Source: Fluviibacter sp048859965 (GTDB taxonomy: Bacteria > Pseudomonadota > Gammaproteobacteria > Burkholderiales > Rhodocyclaceae). From it: a stretch of DNA of 36,150 bases. The position numbers and the translations under genes are program-made. Location of the stretch: positions 1-36,150 of the forward strand of contig JBLIZO010000036.1 of NCBI GenBank assembly GCA_048859965.1. Reading direction: 5' to 3'. The notes beneath the pieces are model-generated. The model saw only the letters and a program-made list of their open reading frames with translations, was not told the origin of the DNA and made no database searches. Positions 31,313 to 36,150 of this stretch are shown here, in pieces. Positions within the stretch are counted from its first letter, which is position 1; each line of letters opens with the position of its first letter.

Positions 31313-32308
31313 ATGACGCGATTGACCAGATTCACCACACTGTTGCTGGCAGCCGGGCTGCTGTGCGCCGGGGCGTTGTTCATGGTGCTGGCCTGGCCCG
31401 TACCGCTCAGTGAGCCGAAACTGCTGGTGCGGGTGCCGCCCGGCGCCTCACTCAAGGTGGCGGCACATGCACTGAATGCGGGTGGCGTAGGTGTTGCACC
31501 GTGGATGATTTCCGGCGTAGGCCGGGTTGCCGGTTTATCCACCGCCATCAAGGCCGGCAGCTATGAATTTGAGCAGGGTATTTCGTTGTGGGCACTGCTG
31601 CGTAAACTCGCCAGTGGCGATACCAGCCAGGGCGAGGTGTTGTTCGTCGAAGGCATTACCTTTCGTGAAATGCGCGCTCGACTGAATGCGCAGCCGGATT
31701 TGCTGCACACCACGCAAGCGATGAGCGACGAAGCCATTGTGGCCCGATTGGGTGCGCCGGATCGCAAACCGGAAGGCTGGTTTTTCCCGGATACGTATCG
31801 TTTCGACAAACGCTCGGAAGACATCGAGGTACTGGCGCGTGCCATGGCAGCCATGCAGAAACAACTGGATGCGGCATGGCAGGGGCGTGATGCCAACCTG
31901 CCACTTAAAACGCCCTACGAATTGCTGATTCTGGCTTCCATCGTGGAAAAGGAAACCGGGGCAGCGGTGGATCGTGCCCAGATCGCGGGCGTCTTTATCA
32001 ATCGTTTGCGTAAAGGCATGCGCCTGCAAACTGATCCGACCGTCATCTATGGGCTGGGCGAACGCTTCGATGGCAACCTGCGCAAAGGCGACCTGCAGCG
32101 CGATACGCCGCACAACACGTACACGCGCGGCGGCTTACCGCCGACACCGATCTGCATGCCGGGTCTGGCATCGTTACAGGCAGCCGCCCATCCGGCCAAG
32201 ACCGATGCCCTGTATTTCGTGGCGCGCGGGGATGGCACCAGCCAGTTTTCTGCAAGTCTGGATTCGCATAATCGGGCCGTCAATCACTATCAACGGGGTA
32301 AGCCTTGA
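31313..32308 (+). CDS. mltG: Endolytic transglycosylase MltG
   Basis: 331 residues. MltG cuts nascent glycan strands at the inner membrane, ending their elongation. It has one N-terminal membrane helix (about 8-30), a LysM-like region, and the YceG domain with the catalytic block LILASIVEKETG (Glu212/Glu214). The conserved LQTDPTVIYGLG, YNTY-like HNTYTRGGLPPTPI and a closing SASLDSHNRAVNHYQR are also present. It is the first gene of a tightly packed run (mltG, tmk, holB, tatD, ankyrin). The next gene starts inside its stop codon. Confidence 0.95.
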   Translation: MTRLTRFTTLLLAAGLLCAGALFMVLAWPVPLSEPKLLVRVPPGASLKVAAHALNAGGVGVAPWMISGVGRVAGLSTAIKAGSYEFEQGISLWALLRKLASGDTSQGEVLFVEGITFREMRARLNAQPDLLHTTQAMSDEAIVARLGAPDRKPEGWFFPDTYRFDKRSEDIEVLARAMAAMQKQLDAAWQGRDANLPLKTPYELLILASIVEKETGAAVDRAQIAGVFINRLRKGMRLQTDPTVIYGLGERFDGNLRKGDLQRDTPHNTYTRGGLPPTPICMPGLASLQAAAHPAKTDALYFVARGDGTSQFSASLDSHNRAVNHYQRGKP

Positions 32309-32961
32309 ACCAACAGACCTCTCAGAACCTCATGCCACCGGGTCGCTTTATCACCGTGGAAGGCATTGATGGCGCCGGCAAGAGTTCGCACATTGAATGG
32401 TTGCGCGAGTATCTGATACAGCTCGGGCATTCAGTGATCGTCACCCGTGAACCCGGCGGGACACCGCTCGGTGAATCGTTGCGCAGCCTTTTGTTGAACG
32501 AACCCATGTCTCCCGAAACCGAGATGATGCTCATGTTTGCCGCGCGCGCGGAACATCTGGCGACGGTGATCCGTCCGGCATTGAAACAGGGCGCCTGGGT
32601 GATTTCAGATCGTTTCTCGGATGCGACCTACGCCTACCAGGTGGGCGGACGCGGCGTGCCGGTGCATAAGTTCACCGCACTGGAAAACTGGGTGCAGGAA
32701 GGACTGCAACCGGACCGGACCATTCTGTTCGATGTCTCCGTGGCAACAGCCCAGGCGCGCCTGCATGACACGCGCATTCTGGACCGTTTTGAGCGCGAAG
32801 CCGCCGATTTCCACCAGCGCGTGCGCGATGCCTATCATGCGCGTGCGGCGCAGCATCCGGCGCGCATTCGTCCGGTGGCATCCGATATCCCTATGGACGA
32901 AGTGCGTCAGCAGATTTTGACGGCTTTGTCGGATCTGCTGGCACCGGGCAGCCACACATGA
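32305..32961 (+). CDS. tmk: Thymidylate kinase
   Basis: 218 residues. Tmk phosphorylates dTMP to dTDP for DNA synthesis. The P-loop GIDGAGKSS lies at 20-28, the DR(F) motif in ISDRFSDATYAYQ, and the lid RILDRFEREAADFHQRVRDAY. The apparent start is TTG at 32305, overlapping the mltG stop by four bases, with GGGGTAAG upstream. The first ATG, at 32332, lacks a ribosome site but lies close to the usual family start (PGRFITVEG), so it is a fair alternative. Its stop overlaps the holB ATG (ATGA). Confidence 0.95.
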   Translation: MNQQTSQNLMPPGRFITVEGIDGAGKSSHIEWLREYLIQLGHSVIVTREPGGTPLGESLRSLLLNEPMSPETEMMLMFAARAEHLATVIRPALKQGAWVISDRFSDATYAYQVGGRGVPVHKFTALENWVQEGLQPDRTILFDVSVATAQARLHDTRILDRFEREAADFHQRVRDAYHARAAQHPARIRPVASDIPMDEVRQQILTALSDLLAPGSHT

Positions 32962-34055
32962 TCGCCTGGCACGAACTTCATCATGACGCCTGGGCACAAT
33001 TACAGCGCGCCCGTCAGGATGACCGATTAGCGCACGCGCTGCTGTTGACCGGGCCCGCAGGTATCGGCAAGCTGGCCTTCGCCGAAGTGCTGGCGGCCAG
33101 CCTGTTGTGTGATGCGCCGGGCGAGGGTGGTCTGGCCTGTGGTCGTTGTACGGCATGCACCTGGCATGCCTCGGGTAACCACCCGGATTTTCGCCGGATC
33201 CGGCCCGAAGCCTATGAAGATGAGGTGGTTGGCGGCGACGACGAGCCCCGTGCCAGCGCCAAGACCGACCGCAAAAAAAGCGAACAGATCCGTATTGACC
33301 AGATTCGCGGGCTGGAATCGTTCATTCAGGTCGGTAGCCATCGTGGCCGCCGCGTTATTCTGATCGAGCCGGCCGAAGCCATGAATGAAGCCACGGCGAA
33401 CGCGCTGCTCAAATCGCTGGAAGAGCCGCCCCCCGGTGTGCATTTCCTGCTGGTCAGCCATGCGGCCGAACGCCTGTTGCCGACGGTGCGCAGCCGGACG
33501 CGGGCAATTCCGCTACGCACCCCGGAACCCGCCGTTGCGCTGGCCCAATTGAAATCGCTCGGTATCGCCGCATCACTGGGCACCCTTTGGCTGAACCGGT
33601 GTGCCGGTGCCTTGCGCTTTGCCATAGGGTTGGCTCAGGCTTCGGCCAAAGACCCGGCAGCGAGTGAAGACGCCATTGCCGAAGCGGCGATTCTGGATGC
33701 ACTGCTGGCGCAGTTGCCATTGGGCGAGCGCATGGATGCGCTGGCGCTGGCGCGCAGTTGCGAAGCGCTCATCAAGGGCGATCAATCCGGCTTGCGACTG
33801 GCCCAGTTGATCGACTGGCTACAGCGTTGGGTGCTGGATCTGCAGCTTGTCCGCCTGGCTTCGTCTGCGCGGACCTTCCCCGAAGCGGGTCAAGCACTCC
33901 AAACCTTGACGGCCCGTATCAACGATGAGGCATTGGCTGCGCTGCCCGAAGCCCTGTTCGAAGCACGTCGGCTCAGTACGCATCCGCTCAATATCCGGCT
34001 TTTTCTCGAATCGCTCTTTTCTCAAGTGATCGGCCTCTACGAAGGCCGTGCCTGA
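32958..34055 (+). CDS. holB: DNA polymerase III subunit delta'
   Basis: 365 residues. Delta' is the stator of the clamp loader that places the sliding clamp on DNA. It has an AAA+ fold with HALLLTGPAGIGKLAFAEVL (the P-loop lacks the Ser/Thr after Lys, as expected for a subunit that need not hydrolyse ATP). A zinc-module Cys set (C51, C61, C64, C67), ANALLKSLEEPPPG and SRTRAIPL follow; the last replaces the SRC arginine-finger motif Cys with Thr. A charged insert near 90-110 (GGDDEPRASAKTDRKKSEQ) precedes IRIDQIRGL. The ATGA overlap couples it to tmk; tatD follows after six bases. Confidence 0.93.
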   Translation: MIAWHELHHDAWAQLQRARQDDRLAHALLLTGPAGIGKLAFAEVLAASLLCDAPGEGGLACGRCTACTWHASGNHPDFRRIRPEAYEDEVVGGDDEPRASAKTDRKKSEQIRIDQIRGLESFIQVGSHRGRRVILIEPAEAMNEATANALLKSLEEPPPGVHFLLVSHAAERLLPTVRSRTRAIPLRTPEPAVALAQLKSLGIAASLGTLWLNRCAGALRFAIGLAQASAKDPAASEDAIAEAAILDALLAQLPLGERMDALALARSCEALIKGDQSGLRLAQLIDWLQRWVLDLQLVRLASSARTFPEAGQALQTLTARINDEALAALPEALFEARRLSTHPLNIRLFLESLFSQVIGLYEGRA

Positions 34056-34061
34056 CACACC

Positions 34062-34862
34062 ATGACCCAACTGATTGACTCCCACTGCCATCTGGATTTT
34101 GATGGCCTCGCCAACCGGCTGCCCGAGGTACTGTCCGCCATGGCGGCTAACGGTATCGCCGGTTGTATGACCATCGGCGTCACGCTGGAAGAGGCGCCGC
34201 AGGTATTGGCGATTGCGCATGCCCACCCACAGATTTTTGCCTCGGTCGGCGTACATCCCGAATACGCCGATCATCAGGAGCCCACTGTCGAAACCTTGTG
34301 CGCGCTCGGTGCCGACCCGAAAGTGCTGGCCATCGGTGAAACCGGGCTGGATTACCACTGGCATAAAGATCGCCCCGAATGGCAACGCGAACGGTTTCGC
34401 GTGCATATCCGCGCTGCTCGCGCGCTCAAGAAGCCACTCGTCATCCATACGCGTGAAGCCTCGGAGGATACGCTGGCCATTCTGAAAGAAGAGGGCGCAT
34501 CTGAGGTCGGCGGTATCCTGCACTGCTTCACCGAATCACTGGCCGTCGCCCAGGCCGGCATCGACCTCGGCTTTTATATCTCGCTTTCCGGCATCGTCAG
34601 CTTTAAAAAAGCCGAGCAGGTGCATGAGGTGGCGCGCTCCATCCCGCTTGATCGCCTGTTGGTGGAAACCGATGCGCCGTATCTGGCGCCTGTGCCGTAT
34701 CGTGGCAAACCCAACGAACCGGCCTATGTGAAGCATGTCGCCGAAGCCATTGCCGACTTGCGCCAGATTTCGCTGGAAGAGGTGGCGGTAGCCACCAGCC
34801 GCAATTTCCTGCGCCTGTTTCCCGCCGCTGCGGCCGTACTTGAACCGAGGATTCAGGCATGA
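34062..34862 (+). CDS. tatD: TatD family metal-dependent hydrolase
   Basis: 266 residues, closest in style to YcfH/TatD DNases, cytoplasmic metal-dependent 3'-5' exonucleases. Metal ligands are visible: DSHCHLDF (5-12), GETGLDYHW (bridging Glu), VIHTREA, ILHCFTE and VETDAPYLAP. The gene follows holB by six bases. In many relatives pilZ lies between holB and tatD, but there is no room for it here. Its end overlaps the ankyrin gene by four bases. Confidence 0.94.
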   Translation: MTQLIDSHCHLDFDGLANRLPEVLSAMAANGIAGCMTIGVTLEEAPQVLAIAHAHPQIFASVGVHPEYADHQEPTVETLCALGADPKVLAIGETGLDYHWHKDRPEWQRERFRVHIRAARALKKPLVIHTREASEDTLAILKEEGASEVGGILHCFTESLAVAQAGIDLGFYISLSGIVSFKKAEQVHEVARSIPLDRLLVETDAPYLAPVPYRGKPNEPAYVKHVAEAIADLRQISLEEVAVATSRNFLRLFPAAAAVLEPRIQA

Positions 34863-35614
34863 AAAAGCTAGGGGTCTGGTTCTGCAGTTTCCTGTTGGCA
34901 ACCGTCGTCTATGCCGCGCCGTCTGCCGACAACATGGTGGCCGCAGTCAAGGGTGGGGATATCGAAACCGTTAAGGAAGGTTTGCAAGCCGGATTTAATC
35001 CGAACTACCAGGATCGCCAGGGCAACAGCCTGCTCATTCATGCCGCCGCCAACAGTAACGCCGACATCGTTACCGTGCTGTTGAAGCGAGGCGCCGACCC
35101 CATGTATCAGAACAAAGCGGGCGATGATGCGCTGAACTACGGCGCCATCAAAGGCAATGTGTCGATCGTGAAGCAGATGGTCGCCGCTGGCGTGCCAGTT
35201 AACCGCAAACAAGGCTGGCAACCGCTGAGCTATGCTGTATACGGCAAAAATCTGGAAGTCTTCAACTATTTGCTGGATCAAGGGGCTGACCCCAACGGTA
35301 ACAACCCGAGCACCGCCTCGGCCCTGATGATCGCCGCACAGCAAGGGCAGGAGGAAATGGTCGATCGCCTGCTTCAAGCGGGGGCGGACCCCACATGGAC
35401 CAAAGGCGGCGACAGCGCCGTCGATTGGGCCCTGAAAACCGGTAACACCGATATTGCCGAAAAAATCATGAAGGCCCAGGCGCAGATCGGGTTTGGTCGG
35501 TCAGAGGTCTTGGCCGAGCCTTATGAAGACCCGCCCGAGCACGAGCTCGTGACCGATGCAGAAAAGGCCATGATGCCGCTATCCGCAACGCCGCAGCCCA
35601 CCCAGCAGCGTTGA
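34859..35614 (+). CDS. Exported ankyrin-repeat protein
   Basis: 251 residues. A signal peptide (MKKLGVWFCSFLLATVVYA) is followed by about five to six ankyrin repeats over residues 25-205, with typical units such as DRQGNSLLIHAAANSNADIV and STASALMIAAQQGQEEMV. The repeats mediate protein binding; the product is probably periplasmic. The last 45 residues are acidic and Pro-rich. It overlaps tatD (ATGA) and precedes the nuclease gene by ten bases. The binding partner is unknown; the downstream nuclease is a candidate. Confidence 0.9.
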   Translation: MKKLGVWFCSFLLATVVYAAPSADNMVAAVKGGDIETVKEGLQAGFNPNYQDRQGNSLLIHAAANSNADIVTVLLKRGADPMYQNKAGDDALNYGAIKGNVSIVKQMVAAGVPVNRKQGWQPLSYAVYGKNLEVFNYLLDQGADPNGNNPSTASALMIAAQQGQEEMVDRLLQAGADPTWTKGGDSAVDWALKTGNTDIAEKIMKAQAQIGFGRSEVLAEPYEDPPEHELVTDAEKAMMPLSATPQPTQQR

Positions 35615-35624
35615 TGTCGCAGTC

Positions 35625-36150
35625 ATGAAGCCATTCTGGAGCGCGTTTGTACTCGCGTGGGTCATACCTGTTATGGGTTTTGCCCAGACGGCCGAGGCTC
35701 CGGTGGACGTGCCGTCGACTAAAATTCGTGTTTATTTCACGCCAGGCCACACGGTAGAAACCGCCATCGCCGACGAAATCGGTACCGCAAAGCGTGAGAT
35801 TCGGGTACAAGCCTATTCGTTCACCAACCCCATAATCGTGCAGGCGCTGGCCGATGCCAAAGCGCGCGGCGTCAACGTCATCGTCGTACTCGACAAAAGC
35901 AACCGGACGCAAAAGTATTCGGCGGCAGATTTCACCAGCAATGCCGGTATCGAAACCCTGATCGACGATAAACACGCCATTGCTCACAACAAAGTCATGA
36001 TCATTGACGACCAGATCGTCATTACCGGTAGCTACAACTTCACGCGCGCCGCAGAAAAGAGCAATGCGGAGAATCTGGTGATTATCGAATCAGGGCCGAT
36101 TGCCAGGAAGTATCTGCAGAACTGGCAAAAGCACCGAGGTCATTCGCAGC
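35625..36150 (+). CDS. Exported phospholipase D-family nuclease (Nuc-like), 3' cut by window end
   Basis: The frame is open from the ATG at 35625 to the window end (175 codons). It has a signal peptide (about MKPFWSAFVLAWVIPVMGFA), then a single PLD domain like the Nuc endonuclease: TAKREIRVQAYSFTNPIIVQA, AKARGVNVIVVLDKS and the HKD motif AHNKVMIIDDQIVITGSYNF. Nuc-type enzymes form dimers to build the active site and cut DNA without metal. Phospholipase action is less likely, given the single HKD and short length. The product looks almost complete, as Nuc relatives are about 170-190 residues. No good ribosome site is seen. Confidence 0.9.
   Translation, partial: MKPFWSAFVLAWVIPVMGFAQTAEAPVDVPSTKIRVYFTPGHTVETAIADEIGTAKREIRVQAYSFTNPIIVQALADAKARGVNVIVVLDKSNRTQKYSAADFTSNAGIETLIDDKHAIAHNKVMIIDDQIVITGSYNFTRAAEKSNAENLVIIESGPIARKYLQNWQKHRGHSQ

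Overview
The window reads as a chromosomal segment of a Gram-negative, PHA-accumulating proteobacterium, most likely a betaproteobacterium. The evidence is gene content and order: ppiD beside fabI followed by a four-gene peptide ABC transporter; ygfZ, mltG, tmk, holB, tatD and an ankyrin gene in sequence; and two phasin genes. I cannot name a genus. Coding density is very high and no stretch of 300 bases lacks a gene. I see no insertion sequence, prophage, integrase, rRNA or CRISPR array.

Layout. 1-24 looks like residual sequencing adapter at a contig end, followed by a 5'-truncated MliC-like gene. 431-2743: a spermidine-synthase-like methyltransferase-fold gene (-), then a UPF0114/YqhA membrane protein and a secreted c-type cytochrome (+). 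2747-4496 (-): a DUF2252 kinase-like protein and a Gdx/SugE guanidinium exporter. 4579-5369: a phasin gene with a perfect consensus sigma-70 promoter and its own terminator. 5388-6572: a PatB/MalY C-S lyase. 6595-10084 (-): an envelope glycan cassette (GT9, GtrA, ArnT-like GT-C), divergent from 10221-13385 (+): a sialidase-like beta-propeller protein, a small membrane protein and an unusually short PpiD. 13451-14242 (-): fabI. 14358-20934 (+): a peptide ABC transporter with a doubly anchored binding lipoprotein, two permeases and a tandem ATPase. 20971-23278 (-): mltD with a long Lys-rich tail, and a second phasin. 23458-25242 (-): tRNA-Ala-Glu-Asp behind gltX. 25370 (+): tRNA-Val. 25499-28912 (-): cytochrome c, an RCK potassium channel, a small membrane protein and a TSUP exporter. 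28974-30332 (+): a pore-like two-helix protein, tadA and an L,D-transpeptidase. 30333-31235 (-): ygfZ. 31313-36150 (+): mltG, tmk, holB, tatD, ankyrin protein and a PLD-family nuclease cut by the window end.

Themes. Many genes serve the envelope: periplasmic folding (PpiD), murein turnover (MltD, MltG, L,D-transpeptidase, MliC-like), surface glycans, peptide import, fatty acid synthesis. Others serve translation (gltX, four tRNAs, tadA), replication (tmk, holB) and PHA granules. Most gene-to-gene junctions on one strand are short or overlapping, so transcription is largely in operons.

No clearly new defence or mobile system is visible. The most notable items are a PpiD whose catalytic parvulin domain is missing in frame, a solute-binding lipoprotein that also has a C-terminal membrane anchor, a pore-like protein with a degenerate selectivity filter, a Lys/Ser/Ala-rich tail on MltD, and similar TTGCA-type dyads around the promoters of both phasins and the tRNA cluster.
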